Below are positions 28,007 to 37,925 of a DNA stretch of 64,000 bases, one piece after another (position 1 is the first letter of the stretch; the number at the start of each line of letters is the position of its first letter). The stretch comes from Gammaproteobacteria bacterium (GTDB lineage Bacteria; Pseudomonadota; Gammaproteobacteria; Pseudomonadales; Pseudomonadaceae). The DNA is taken from positions 1-64,000 of the forward strand of contig JAHIWP010000083.1 in the NCBI GenBank assembly GCA_018816095.1, in the 5' to 3' direction. Position numbers and translations under genes: made by a program. The notes under the pieces are model-generated. The model saw only the letters and a list, made by a program, of their open reading frames with translations, was not told the origin of the DNA and searched no databases.

Positions 28007-28441
28007 ATGAACACGCTGATTAAATCTGTTGTTGCTACTCAAGCGGGCTACGGCCTGACCGTGCTGCGCATTATCGCTGGCCTGACGTTTGCCGCTCACG
28101 GCTCACAGAAGCTGTTTGGCTGGTTTGGCGGTTATGGCCTGGAAGGTGTAGGCCAGTGGATGGAAAGTATCGGCTTGGCCCCAGGCTACCTGCTGGCGCT
28201 GATGGCGGGCAGTGCAGAGTTCTTCGGCGGCCTGGCTTTAGTCATCGGTCTATTAGCGCGCCCTGCGGCTGCTGTGTTGGCAGTGACCATGCTGGTGGCG
28301 ATTGCTACCGTGCACCTGGCCAATGGCTTTTTTATGAGCAACAACGGCTATGAGTTCGCTCTGGCGCTGCTGGCCATTAGTGTGGCGATTCTGCTTGAAG
28401 GTGCTGGCAAGCTGTCGCTGGACAAGCGCATCGCCGGTTAA
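28007..28441 (+). CDS. DoxX family membrane protein
   Basis: 144 aa with four membrane helices. The block GLTVLRIIAGLTFAAHGSQK and LFGWFGGYGL near the N-terminus are diagnostic of the DoxX family. Members have varied or unknown roles, some linked to redox stress. The ATG at 28007 follows ACAAGGACCGCTGC. It ends before a strong bidirectional terminator shared with the convergent lif gene. Confidence 0.88.
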   Translation: MNTLIKSVVATQAGYGLTVLRIIAGLTFAAHGSQKLFGWFGGYGLEGVGQWMESIGLAPGYLLALMAGSAEFFGGLALVIGLLARPAAAVLAVTMLVAIATVHLANGFFMSNNGYEFALALLAISVAILLEGAGKLSLDKRIAG

Positions 28442-28469
28442 GCGTTAAACAATTCGGCAGCAGCCTGCT

Positions 28470-28493
28470 AAAAGCCCACTTCGGTGGGCTTTT
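28470..28493. terminator. Bidirectional terminator between doxX and lif
   Basis: Stem AAAAGCCCAC / GTGGGCTTTT with a TTCG tetraloop. The A-run on one side and T-run on the other let it act for both convergent transcripts, doxX on plus and lipA-lif on minus. Confidence 0.85.
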
Positions 28494-28517
28494 AGCGTTT
28501 TAGCGTTTTAGCGTTTT
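28494..28517. repeat. Three tandem copies of AGCGTTTT
   Basis: The octamer AGCGTTTT occurs three times without gaps, directly after the terminator; the third copy runs into the lif stop codon (TAA on minus). A slippage-prone repeat at the end of the gene; copy-number change by whole units would alter only the downstream spacing. Confidence 0.8.
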
Positions 28518-29544
28518 AGGGTTGTGAGGTGTTCTGAGTCGCCAGCTGTTCGGCGGCTTCCAAACGCAGTTGTTCACGCTCGTTGAAGTTTTCTATGACC
28601 AGTTGGGCAATGGCACTGCGTTTGTCACTGTCGCTTAGGCCGGTATTGTTCTCGATAGTGGCTTTGTCGCGGCGGTACTGAGCGATGCGTTTTTTCCAGG
28701 TTTTGCGCTGTTGGTCGAGTGCTTCCAGGCGCTGAGTGGCTTCGGCCCCCACCAGCTGCTGACGCAGTTGGCGAATCTGTTCGGGTTTGGCACCGGCAGC
28801 CTTTAATTGAGCCGTCTGCTGGCGCAGCTCATTTTGCAGTTGTGGCAATACCGTGTCCTGCATCTCGGCAGGCAGGCTGTTGCGCAGTTGGTCGACAGCG
28901 GCGGCTTTACCGGCATCGTTCAACTTCTGGTTATGCAGGATGGCCAGGCGCTGCAGGGTGAACTGGTTGTAGGCCGTTTCCCGGGCAAAGAACGCTTGCT
29001 GGGTCTGAGCATCAAAGATACGTGCGCGTAGGGCCTGCACCGCGGCCTCGCGCTGGCGCAGGGCTTCCAGGTTGGCCGACTGTGGCAGGTCGCGCTCGAG
29101 CAGCACCAGTTCGCGTTTGTAGTCGAGGTATTGGTTGAGTAGGGCCAGCGCCTGCCCTCGGGCATTGGTCGGCAGCTGCGCGGCAATGTAGGCGCGCAAT
29201 CGCTCGACACTGGTACGCAGCGGCTCTTCGCCTGCGGCGGCGAGGAAATAGTCGAATATCCGTCGAATGTCCTCGCTGATGAGCAGGTTGCCATCGGCAT
29301 CCAAACGAAAGGTGCCATCCACCGTTGTGCCTCCGAACGAGGCAGGCAGGTTTTTCAAAGGGCCAGCTGTGTTATTCGGCTGTTTCTGCGTCGGCGTTGA
29401 GGGTTGTGTTACTGCTGGCTCTAAGGCGGATGATGTATTGCGGCTGAGCTGGCCAGGTGTTTCCAGCGGTTGCAGGTAAAGCGCCAACGCCAGGCATAGG
29501 GCGAACAGCAGCGGGGATAACAGCAGGATTTTTTTCACAGGCAC
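28516..29544 (-). CDS. lif: Lipase-specific foldase (lipase chaperone)
   Basis: 342 aa. An N-terminal membrane anchor ([19 protein letters not shown]), a Pro/Thr/Gln-rich linker to about residue 70, then a long helical domain. The foldase signature R-x-x-F-D-Y-F-L-S/T-A is present as [10 protein letters not shown] (about 90-99), with Ala in place of the usual Ser/Thr. It stays anchored in the inner membrane and folds LipA in the periplasm before type II secretion. It lies 57 bp after lipA in the same operon. Confidence 0.95.
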   Translation of the reverse strand: MPVKKILLLSPLLFALCLALALYLQPLETPGQLSRNTSSALEPAVTQPSTPTQKQPNNTAGPLKNLPASFGGTTVDGTFRLDADGNLLISEDIRRIFDYFLAAAGEEPLRTSVERLRAYIAAQLPTNARGQALALLNQYLDYKRELVLLERDLPQSANLEALRQREAAVQALRARIFDAQTQQAFFARETAYNQFTLQRLAILHNQKLNDAGKAAAVDQLRNSLPAEMQDTVLPQLQNELRQQTAQLKAAGAKPEQIRQLRQQLVGAEATQRLEALDQQRKTWKKRIAQYRRDKATIENNTGLSDSDKRSAIAQLVIENFNEREQLRLEAAEQLATQNTSQP

Positions 29545-29601
29545 TCTTTAGACGGTGGTTGTAGAAACGCCAAGGGCGGTTTGTAGCCCCTGGCACATCC
29601 A

Positions 29602-30576
<975 letters not shown>

Positions 30577-30639
30577 TCAAGGCAATCCATGCAGGCAAAA
30601 CGCCGATCCTGCGGCGTGTACATCAGCTGAGGGTTATTG

Positions 30640-30654
30640 GCAGAAAGCGTGCCA
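30640..30654 (-). promoter_or_regulatory. Sigma-54 promoter of lipA
   Basis: On the minus strand TGGCACG-CTTT-CTGC matches the -24/-12 consensus TGGCACG-N4-TTGC, with GG and GC exactly 10 bp apart. Transcription should start near 30628, about 80 nt before the lipA ATG. Lipase promoters of P. aeruginosa and P. alcaligenes are known to use sigma-54 with an NtrC-type activator (LipR, under CbrAB). Confidence 0.78.
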
Positions 30655-30741
30655 GTAGTAGGCGAAGTGACTTTTAGCGCTCTATTTCAGGTGTTTTATC
30701 TGATTTTTGCCGCTTTTAACCGCGTGTTAGTGGAGCGGTCT

Positions 30742-30756
30742 GTTACGCCGCGTAAC
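30742..30756. promoter_or_regulatory. Dyad upstream of the lipA sigma-54 promoter (candidate activator site)
   Basis: GTTACG-CCG-CGTAAC, a perfect 6-bp inverted repeat about 90 bp upstream of the -24 element, a normal distance for an enhancer-binding protein. The TGTTAC/GTAAC half-sites resemble those reported for CbrB-type activators, though the spacing is shorter here. A 13-bp part, GTTACGCCGCGTA, recurs on the opposite strand at 55134-55146. Confidence 0.5.
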
Positions 30757-31083
30757 GTTGCGAGGACGTCGTGAGGCCTCAATAACGTGCTGTGGGGCTG
30801 CGCGTTGCACGCCACTTCAAAGCCGCGCGAGGTGATTTTCCCACTAACTAAGCAGCTAGCTGGCGGCGCGTGCTTGATGCCGTGTATTGACAGCTTTACG
30901 CGGCCTTCTCTAGGATGCCAATCCATGCGCCGATTTAAACAGCTACTTGCGGGGCGCCGGGTTGCTTGCTCACAGCACAACCTTAAGAAGTACTCCACGG
31001 AGGCTTCGAAATACCGCTAAAGCGCTGGTTCGGTGTCGCCTCTCACCGCTGCCCAGCGGACCCAATGAGGCGGAGACACACCG

Positions 31084-31392
31084 ATGACCTGTCCCCAACC
31101 GCTTATTCGCCTGGCCCCAATCACCTCAGGGCTGGTGCAACGCAATCCGAAAATCCTGCTTGGCGGCAGCCACCAGCCAACGCTGCTGCGATACCTCGAC
31201 GGTTGGCCAAAGCGCTGGGCGGGGCCGCGTACTTTTCTGATTAATTTTGTTCACGATGGTGAATCCTTGACGCGCTTTGCCAGCAATCACTTCGATATGG
31301 CGGTGATCCAGGCGCCGACGGCGGCGCAGCTGGTAGAGACTGTGCGCCAGCTGACGCGCGTGGCCAAGCAAGGGCTGATTACTCGGCGTTAG
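31084..31392 (+). CDS. Small conserved-looking protein of unknown function
   Basis: 102 aa, no signal peptide or membrane helix. Notable blocks: GLVQRNPKILLGGSHQPTLLRYLDGWPKRW, FLINFVHDGESLTRFASNHFDMAVIQAP and a C-terminal helix with VETVRQLTRVAKQGLITRR. The rich, non-repetitive composition and a purine-rich site before the ATG support a real gene. I do not recognise the family. It precedes the polyphosphate:AMP phosphotransferase by 78 bp on the same strand. Confidence 0.65.
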   Translation: MTCPQPLIRLAPITSGLVQRNPKILLGGSHQPTLLRYLDGWPKRWAGPRTFLINFVHDGESLTRFASNHFDMAVIQAPTAAQLVETVRQLTRVAKQGLITRR

Positions 31393-31470
31393 CCGCAAGG
31401 CGGCACGGGCTTGGCCAGCCAAGGCACGGCTTATCCGCTAGGCTCAAGCGATATTGTCAGGGAGTGAAGC

Positions 31471-32958
31471 ATGTTCGAATCTGCCGAAATTGGCCGCTGC
31501 ATCGATAAAGACACCTTCGACGCTGAGGCGCCAGCCCTGCGCGAGGCTCTGCTGGAGGCGCAGTACGAGCTGCAACAGCAAGGACGCTTTGCCGTCCTCA
31601 TCCTGATCAACGGGATTGAAGGGGCGGGCAAGGGTGAGACGGTCAAGCTGCTCAACGAGTGGATGGACCCTCGACTGATTCAGGTCAGCACCTTCGACCA
31701 GCAGACCGATGAGGAACTGGCGCGTCCGTCGGCCTGGCGCTACTGGCGACAACTGCCGCCCAAGGGGCGCATCGGCGTGTTTTTTGGCAATTGGTACAGC
31801 CAGATGCTGCAAGGGCGCGTGCATAAGCGCATTAAGAATGCGGTACTCGACCAAGCCATCGACACCACGCTGGGCATGGAGCGCATGCTCTGTGATGAAG
31901 GCACGCTGATCTTCAAGTTCTGGTTTCACCTGTCCAAGCAGCATATGAAGGCGCGCCTTAAAGCGCTGCAGGACGATCCGTTGCACAGCTGGCGGATCAG
32001 CCCGCTGGACTGGCAGCAATCGAAAACTTACGACAAATTTGTGCGCGTTGGTGAGCGCATCTTGCGCCGGACCAGCCGCGATTACGCTCCCTGGTATGTG
32101 GTGGAGGGCGTGGATGAGTATTACCGCAGCCTGACTGTCGGGCGTATTCTGCTCGATGGCCTGCAAGCCGCGCTGAAGGCCAAGAGCCGGCCGCTGCCTC
32201 ATCCTCATTCGGCACCGCTGACCTCCAGTCTGGGGGAGCACGGGCTGCTGGATAGCCTGGACATGACCCAGGCCTTGGACAAGGACGCGTACTCCGAGCA
32301 ACTGATCAGTGAGCAGGCGCGGCTCTCTAGTTTGATGCGTGACAAGCGCATGCGTCGGCATTCGCTGATCGCGGTGTTTGAAGGCAACGATGCTGCCGGC
32401 AAGGGCGGGGCGATTCGCCGGGTGATTGGCGCGCTCGATCCACGCCAGTACCGTATCGTGCCGGTGGCCGCACCAACCGAGGAGGAGCGTGCACAGCCGT
32501 ATCTCTGGCGTTTCTGGCGGCATATTCCTGCGCGCGGCAAATTCACCCTGTTCGATCGCTCCTGGTACGGCCGAGTGCTGGTGGAGCGGGTCGAAGGCTT
32601 CTGCGAACCAGGCGACTGGTTACGTGCCTATGGCGAGATCAATGACTTTGAAGAGCAGCTCAGCGAAGCCGGCGTGGTGTTGGTGAAGTTCTGGTTATCA
32701 ATTGATCAGCAAACCCAGTTAGAGCGCTTCAAAGCCCGCGAGCAGATCCCCTTCAAACGCTTCAAGATCACCGAAGATGATTGGCGCAACCGCGAGAAGT
32801 GGCCGCTGTACCGCGATGCGGTGGGCGATATGGTCGACCGCACCAGCACGGAAATTGCCCCGTGGACGCTGGTGGAAGCCAATGACAAGCGCTTTGCCCG
32901 GATCAAAGTGCTGCGCACCATTAACGAGGCACTTGAGGCTGCGTTCGACAAGCACTGA
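31471..32958 (+). CDS. pap: Polyphosphate:AMP phosphotransferase (class II PPK2)
   Basis: 495 aa made of two fused PPK2 domains. Each has a P-loop: GIEGAGKGETVKL in the first and GNDAAGKGGAIRRV in the second; each also has a DRSWYGR/GNWYSQ-type Walker B region and a lid. The family phosphorylates AMP to ADP with polyphosphate; in the two-domain class the C-terminal half is catalytic. It has the length expected for class II. Pseudomonas places it beside the thiolase gene that follows (120 bp gap). Confidence 0.93.
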   Translation: MFESAEIGRCIDKDTFDAEAPALREALLEAQYELQQQGRFAVLILINGIEGAGKGETVKLLNEWMDPRLIQVSTFDQQTDEELARPSAWRYWRQLPPKGRIGVFFGNWYSQMLQGRVHKRIKNAVLDQAIDTTLGMERMLCDEGTLIFKFWFHLSKQHMKARLKALQDDPLHSWRISPLDWQQSKTYDKFVRVGERILRRTSRDYAPWYVVEGVDEYYRSLTVGRILLDGLQAALKAKSRPLPHPHSAPLTSSLGEHGLLDSLDMTQALDKDAYSEQLISEQARLSSLMRDKRMRRHSLIAVFEGNDAAGKGGAIRRVIGALDPRQYRIVPVAAPTEEERAQPYLWRFWRHIPARGKFTLFDRSWYGRVLVERVEGFCEPGDWLRAYGEINDFEEQLSEAGVVLVKFWLSIDQQTQLERFKAREQIPFKRFKITEDDWRNREKWPLYRDAVGDMVDRTSTEIAPWTLVEANDKRFARIKVLRTINEALEAAFDKH

Positions 32959-33078
32959 GTGGCTGAGGGCCAGGGCTAGAGGATGGTTGCGCATACGCCT
33001 GATGAATGATCGTCGCTGCGCGAGATTGTTCGGTCTTATTCTCATTGGCAACTTAACCCGATGACAATGAGGTGCAGC

Positions 33079-34263
33079 ATGCGTGAAGTGGTGATCGTTG
33101 ACAGCGTACGGACTGGTTTGGCTAAGTCTTTTCGCGGCAAGTTCAATCTGACCCGTCCAGACGACATGGCGGCCCATTGCGTCAATGCACTGTTGGCGCG
33201 CACTGGCATCGATCCAGCTTTGGTGGACGACAGCATCGTCGGTGCCGGCTCCAACGAAGGCGCGCAGGGCATGAACATCGGCCGTAACGTCGCCGTGCTA
33301 TCGGGGCTGGGCATCAATGTTGCCGGCATGACCCTTAACCGTTATTGCTCCTCGGGTCTGCAGGCCATTGCGATTGCGGCCAACCAGGTGGCGTCCGGTT
33401 GCAGCGATGTGATCGTGGCCGGTGGTGTCGAGTCGATCACCATGACCCTGAAAAGCATGAACACGCAGAACCTGTTCAATCCGGTGCTGCAGAAAGACGT
33501 GCCGGGGATCTACTACCCCATGGGGCAAACAGCGGAAATCGTCGCGCGCCGTTACAACGTCAGCCGTGAGGCGCAGGACGCTTACGCCTTGCAAAGCCAG
33601 CAGCGCACCGCGCGAGCTCAGGCCGAAGGTTTGTTTGACGATGAAATCGTGCCGATGCACGTCAAGTATCAGGTCGAGGACAAAGCCAGCGGTGAGAAGA
33701 GCATTGTTGATGGCATCGTCGCCCATGATGACTGCAACCGCGCCGACACCACCCTGGAAAGCCTGGCCGCGCTCAAGCCGGTGTTCGCTGATGACGGTTC
33801 AGTAACGGCGGGCAATGCCTCGCAGCTGTCCGACGGGGCGTCGATGACCCTGGTCATGAGCCTGGAAAGAGCCCTTGAGCTGGGCCTCAAACCACTGGCG
33901 TTTTTCCGCGGCTTTGTTGCTGCGGGTTGTGAGCCGGACGAGATGGGCATTGGCCCGGTGTTCTCGGTGCCCAAGCTGCTCAAGGCCAAGGGTCTGAGTA
34001 TTGCCGATATTGACCTGTGGGAACTCAATGAGGCGTTCGCCTCGCAGTGTCTGTACGCGCGCGACCGCCTGGGGATCGACAACGCCAAGTACAACGTTAA
34101 TGGCGGCTCCATCTCCATCGGTCATCCGTTTGGTATGACTGGCTCGCGCCAAGTCGGCCATCTGGTGCGTGAGTTGCAGCGGCGCAACCTGCGTTACGGC
34201 ATTGTCACCATGTGCGTGGGTGGCGGCATGGGGGCAACAGGGCTGTTTGAAGCGGTGCGCTGA
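33079..34263 (+). CDS. Thiolase (acetyl-CoA C-acyltransferase family)
   Basis: 394 aa. Nucleophile Cys in NRYCSSGLQAIAIAANQV (about residue 90), NEAFASQ block, NVNGGSISIGHPFGMTGSR with catalytic His, and the second Cys in TMCVGGGMGATGLFE. It performs thiolytic cleavage or Claisen condensation of acyl-CoA. It is not beside a fadB gene, so a dedicated beta-oxidation pairing is not shown. ATG 33079 gives the usual thiolase N-terminus (MREVVIVDSVRTG); the upstream ATG adds six residues without benefit. Confidence 0.92.
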   Translation: MREVVIVDSVRTGLAKSFRGKFNLTRPDDMAAHCVNALLARTGIDPALVDDSIVGAGSNEGAQGMNIGRNVAVLSGLGINVAGMTLNRYCSSGLQAIAIAANQVASGCSDVIVAGGVESITMTLKSMNTQNLFNPVLQKDVPGIYYPMGQTAEIVARRYNVSREAQDAYALQSQQRTARAQAEGLFDDEIVPMHVKYQVEDKASGEKSIVDGIVAHDDCNRADTTLESLAALKPVFADDGSVTAGNASQLSDGASMTLVMSLERALELGLKPLAFFRGFVAAGCEPDEMGIGPVFSVPKLLKAKGLSIADIDLWELNEAFASQCLYARDRLGIDNAKYNVNGGSISIGHPFGMTGSRQVGHLVRELQRRNLRYGIVTMCVGGGMGATGLFEAVR

Positions 34264-34285
34264 TCAGCATCTGCGTTGAACCCAC

Positions 34286-34313
34286 AAAAAACCGCGAGTG
34301 ATCGCGGTTTTTT
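34286..34313. terminator. Bidirectional terminator after the thiolase gene
   Basis: AAAAAACCGCGA, loop GTGA, TCGCGGTTTTTT: a perfect 12-bp stem with A- and T-runs. It sits between the thiolase stop and the convergent DUF6316 gene and can end both. Confidence 0.9.
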
Positions 34314-34332
34314 GTTTACAGGGTGCGATGGC

Positions 34333-34542
34333 TCAGAACGCACGGCTCTCGATGATCTCGTTCGCCTGGATCATCCGGCGAATATAGAAAGCAATCTCAC
34401 GCTCCGCATCCGTTCGCGTGAAATAGGGCCCTTCCAATGACCCCTCGCGGGTGGAGAAGAAGTATTGGCCGTTGACCGCGCTGACACGCTCGCTGCGATA
34501 GTGAGTGCCAGGGCTGTGATCGATAGCGCGTTGACCGAACAT
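34333..34542 (-). CDS. DUF6316-like small protein
   Basis: 69 aa starting at MFGQRAIDHSPGTHYRSERV, with GGGAGTT 5-6 bp before this ATG. A longer frame upstream lacks such a site. The body YRSERVSAVNGQYFFSTREGSLEGPYFTRTDAEREIAFYIR matches what I know of the DUF6316 family, small soluble proteins common in Pseudomonas with no known function. Confidence 0.72.
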   Translation of the reverse strand: MFGQRAIDHSPGTHYRSERVSAVNGQYFFSTREGSLEGPYFTRTDAEREIAFYIRRMIQANEIIESRAF

Positions 34543-34832
34543 AGATGAACTCCCGCAAGAATAAGTTGCTAAAGGGAGTCTAAACCTCACCGGATCATCT
34601 ATCTGAGTTAACGATGGATGGTCGTTTTTGCGGGTTATTTGCAAGGTTTTACCTGCTTTTGGTGAGTTTTGACGCCAATTCGCTGGCCTGATGTTGTTCG
34701 GCTATCAGTACAGTTGCGCTTTTTGCTGGCACTTCGCTGTAGCTGTGCCGGTTAGAGTCGGCGCCTTAAACTGTGCGTTCGCCGCTGTAACCTGCACTGG
34801 GCAAAGGTTGAGGCGTTGATTGCGGAACCGGT

Positions 34833-35795
34833 ATGCATATTTCTTCTGGTCGTTGGCTCTACGGTCTGTTTCTCGCGTTGCTGACCGCCGTGTTGTGGGG
34901 CGTTCTGCCGATCAAACTCAAGCAAGTGCTACAGGTCATGGACCCGGTTACGGTGACCTGGTTTCGCCTGCTGGTGTCCGGCTCGATTCTGCTGGCTTAT
35001 TTGGCCGCCAGTAGGCGCTTACCGGCGTTTCGCCCGCTGGGCAAAAAGGGCGCGTGGTTACTGTTGCTGGCGATCGCCAGCTTGACGGCCAACTATGTGC
35101 TGTACCTTGTGGGCCTTAATTTGCTCAGCCCTGGCACCACCCAGCTGGTGATTCAGGTGGCGCCGATTCTATTGCTGATCAGCAGTTTGTTCGTCTTTCG
35201 CGAGCGCTTCAGCCTGGGCCAGGGGCTTGGCTTGCTGGTCCTGCTGGTTGGTTTTGCCTTGTTCTTTAATCAGCGTCTGGATGAGCTGTTGAACTCGCTC
35301 ACGGCTTACACCACCGGCGTATTGACCGTGTTACTGGCCGCCTTTGTCTGGGCGTTTTATGGCCTGGCGCAAAAACAGTTGCTGACGGTGTGGAACTCGC
35401 TACAGGTGATGATGGTGATCTATCTGGCGTGCGCCTTGCTGTTAACGCCCTGGGCGCATCCACTGCAGGCGCTGGAGTTGAGCCCGCTGCAGGGTTGGCT
35501 GCTGTTGGCCTGCTGCCTGAATACCCTGGTGGCCTATGGCGCATTTGCCGAGGCGCTGGCCCATTGGGAGGCCTCGCGGGTTAGCGCGGCGCTGGCCATT
35601 ACGCCGTTGGTGACGTTTATCTCGGTGGCGCTGGCAGTCAGTTGGTGGCCTGAATATGTGCAGCCGGAGCAGATCAACTGGTTGGCTTACGCTGGCGCGG
35701 TGCTGGTGGTAATGGGTTCGGCGCTGACTGCGCTCGGGCCTTCGCTGCTGACGGGTTGGCGCGCCCGGAAGGCGCGCTTGGCCGCGCTGGCTTGA
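34833..35795 (+). CDS. EamA-type DMT family transporter
   Basis: 320 aa, ten predicted membrane helices in two EamA halves. Opening LFLALLTAVLWGVLPIKLKQVL and second-half start TTGVLTVLLAAFVWAFYGLAQKQL are typical of the drug/metabolite transporter superfamily (RhaT/YedA branch). Likely exports a small metabolite; the substrate is not readable. Its stop is 6 bp from the stop of the convergent flavoprotein gene. Confidence 0.88.
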   Translation: MHISSGRWLYGLFLALLTAVLWGVLPIKLKQVLQVMDPVTVTWFRLLVSGSILLAYLAASRRLPAFRPLGKKGAWLLLLAIASLTANYVLYLVGLNLLSPGTTQLVIQVAPILLLISSLFVFRERFSLGQGLGLLVLLVGFALFFNQRLDELLNSLTAYTTGVLTVLLAAFVWAFYGLAQKQLLTVWNSLQVMMVIYLACALLLTPWAHPLQALELSPLQGWLLLACCLNTLVAYGAFAEALAHWEASRVSAALAITPLVTFISVALAVSWWPEYVQPEQINWLAYAGAVLVVMGSALTALGPSLLTGWRARKARLAALA

Positions 35796-35800
35796 TCGGT

Positions 35801-36421
35801 TTAAGCGCGCACGCCCAGTGCTTCCGCACGGCGTAACCAACTCTGGCGTTGTTCTTCGCTGGAGGGGCGTACCGGAGCGAATTCGGCCAGGCGGCGGGTT
35901 TTGATGCCGCTGAACCCGAGAATGGTGCGGGTCATTTGTCGATGCCCGGGTGCGCCATAGATCCAGCGGAAGTACCAAGGCGGGGTGTCCATTGTCACCA
36001 GCAGGTCCGCAGTGCGGCCGCTCAGCAGTTTGTCCCAACGTTGCGAGCGGTTGCGGTACTTAAAGGCAAAGCCGGGCAGAAAAGTGCGGTCAAAAAAACC
36101 TTTGAGCAGCGCCGGAATCCCGCCCCACCAAACCGGGTAGACGAATACCAAGTGTTCGGCCCAATGAATCTGCCGCTGCGCTTCCAGCAGGTCGGGTTCC
36201 AGTTGCTGGCTTTGCTCGTAGCCATCGTGCAGCACCGGGTCATAGTTCATTTCCCCCAGTTTCAACTGGCGCACCACGTGGCCTTTGCTGCGAGCGCCCT
36301 GGGCATAGGCTTCACCTAATGCATGGCACAGGCTGCTGTTTTTCGGCGTGCCGAGAATCATCAGGATGCGCTTGCCGTCACCTTCCAGGGGCGTTGCACC
36401 GCTCTTTGCTGCGTCACTCAT
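35801..36421 (-). CDS. NAD(P)H-dependent flavodoxin-like oxidoreductase (quinone reductase family)
   Basis: 206 aa with a flavodoxin-like fold: [22 protein letters not shown] binds the FMN/FAD phosphate, and [31 protein letters not shown] is the hallmark of the NQO1/MdaB/YwrO family. It should reduce quinones by two electrons with NAD(P)H. The ATG at 36421 lies within the end of fumC (8 bp overlap), so the genes are coupled. An upstream start would enlarge the overlap without a better site. Confidence 0.87.
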   Translation of the reverse strand: MSDAAKSGATPLEGDGKRILMILGTPKNSSLCHALGEAYAQGARSKGHVVRQLKLGEMNYDPVLHDGYEQSQQLEPDLLEAQRQIHWAEHLVFVYPVWWGGIPALLKGFFDRTFLPGFAFKYRNRSQRWDKLLSGRTADLLVTMDTPPWYFRWIYGAPGHRQMTRTILGFSGIKTRRLAEFAPVRPSSEEQRQSWLRRAEALGVRA

Positions 36422-37808
36422 GTTGACCGGCCTCCAGCATGTTTTCCGGGCGCACCCAGGCGTCGAATTGCTCATTGCTCAGGTAGCCCAGTTGCAACGC
36501 CGCTTCACGCAGGGTGGTGCCGTTCTGGTAGGCCTGTTTGGCGATTTGCGCTGCTTTGTCGTAACCGATATGCGGGTTGAGCGCGGTGACCAGCATCAGG
36601 CCGCGTTCCAGGTGCTCGGCCATGCGCGTGGCATCCGGCTGCAGACCGGCGATGCAATGCTGCTGAAAGTTATGGCAGCCGTCGGCCAGCAAGCGTACCG
36701 ATTGCAGCAGGTTGTGAATGATCACCGGTTTAAACACGTTTAGCTGCAGATGCCCCTGGCTCGCGGCAAAGGCAATGGTGGTGTCGTTACCCAGCACCTG
36801 GCAGGCCAGCATCGACAGTGCCTCACACTGGGTTGGGTTGACCTTGCCCGGCATGATCGAGCTGCCAGGCTCATTGGCCGGCAGGCGGACTTCGGCAATC
36901 CCTGCACGCGGCCCGGAGCCCAATAAACGTAAGTCGTTGGCCAGTTTCATCAGCACCACGGCGAGGGTTTTCAACGCGCCCGACAACGTTACCAGCGGCT
37001 CATGGCCCGCCAGGGCGGCAAATTTATTGGGTGCGCTGACCAGTGGCAGGCCGCTCAGTGGGCCCAGTTCGGCGGCCATGGCTTCGGCAAAGCCTTGCGG
37101 CGAATTCAGTCCGGTGCCCACGGCCGTGCCGCCTTGGGCCAGCTCGCAGACGGCGGGCAGGGCGACCTGAATGGCCCGTTCGGCGTAACCCAGTTGGGCG
37201 ACAAAGGCCGACAGCTCCTGGCCGAAGGTCATCGGCGTGGCGTCCATCATGTGCGTGCGCCCCGTCTTGAGCAGATGGGCATGGCGCTCGGCCTGTTCCT
37301 GCAGGCCTTCACGCAACTCACGGATGGCCGGCAACAGTTGCTGCTGCACGGCCTGCGCAGCGGCGATATGCATGGCGGTAGGGAAGCTATCGTTGGAGCT
37401 TTGTGCACGATTGACATGGTCGTTGGGGTGCACGGGTGACTTGCCGCCACGGCCATTACCGGCCAGTTCATTGGCTCGCCCAGCGATGACTTCATTGACG
37501 TTCATATTGCTCTGCGTGCCGCTGCCGGTCTGCCAGACCATCAGCGGGAATTGCCCATCGTGTTGGCCGGCCAGCACCTCATCGGCGGCTTGCTCGATCA
37601 GCCTGGCCAGGTCGGCGGGTAACTCGCCAATACGTTGGTTGACGCGTGCGGCAGCCTTTTTGATCAGCGCCAGGGCATGCACCACCGGCAAGGGCATGCG
37701 CTCCTGGCTGATTGCAAAGTTGATCAATGAACGCTGGGTCTGTGCGCCCCAGTAAGCCTCATCCGGTACTTCAATCGGGCCCAGGCTGTCGGTTTCAGTG
37801 CGGCTCAT
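36414..37808 (-). CDS. fumC: Class II fumarate hydratase (FumC)
   Basis: 464 aa, normal for the iron-free fumarase. Motifs: [35 protein letters not shown] (substrate site), [16 protein letters not shown] and the signature [16 protein letters not shown]. It interconverts fumarate and malate in the TCA cycle and resists oxidative stress. Gene order fumC next to an oxidoreductase, DUF2804, DUF2059 and bolA matches the fumC2 locus of P. aeruginosa from memory. ATG 37808 gives the standard N-terminus. Confidence 0.96.
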   Translation of the reverse strand: MSRTETDSLGPIEVPDEAYWGAQTQRSLINFAISQERMPLPVVHALALIKKAAARVNQRIGELPADLARLIEQAADEVLAGQHDGQFPLMVWQTGSGTQSNMNVNEVIAGRANELAGNGRGGKSPVHPNDHVNRAQSSNDSFPTAMHIAAAQAVQQQLLPAIRELREGLQEQAERHAHLLKTGRTHMMDATPMTFGQELSAFVAQLGYAERAIQVALPAVCELAQGGTAVGTGLNSPQGFAEAMAAELGPLSGLPLVSAPNKFAALAGHEPLVTLSGALKTLAVVLMKLANDLRLLGSGPRAGIAEVRLPANEPGSSIMPGKVNPTQCEALSMLACQVLGNDTTIAFAASQGHLQLNVFKPVIIHNLLQSVRLLADGCHNFQQHCIAGLQPDATRMAEHLERGLMLVTALNPHIGYDKAAQIAKQAYQNGTTLREAALQLGYLSNEQFDAWVRPENMLEAGQHE

Positions 37809-37925
37809 GGCGGCTCTCCTGATTGTGGCGCATGCGGCATTAAGGATGGCCGGGCCATTGCCTGGCACGGCCTTATCTCAGCTTAGGTCGCTCACTAGGC
37901 GCAGAGGTTCAACATTGAGGCTCTT

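Noticed and set aside
30696..30998. Minus-strand frame of 100 codons in the lipA upstream region
   Set aside because: No family signature or good ribosome site, and it runs across the enhancer-like dyad.
31444..32523. Minus-strand reading frame of 359 codons
   Set aside because: Antisense to the two-domain polyphosphate:AMP phosphotransferase, whose P-loops are unambiguous.
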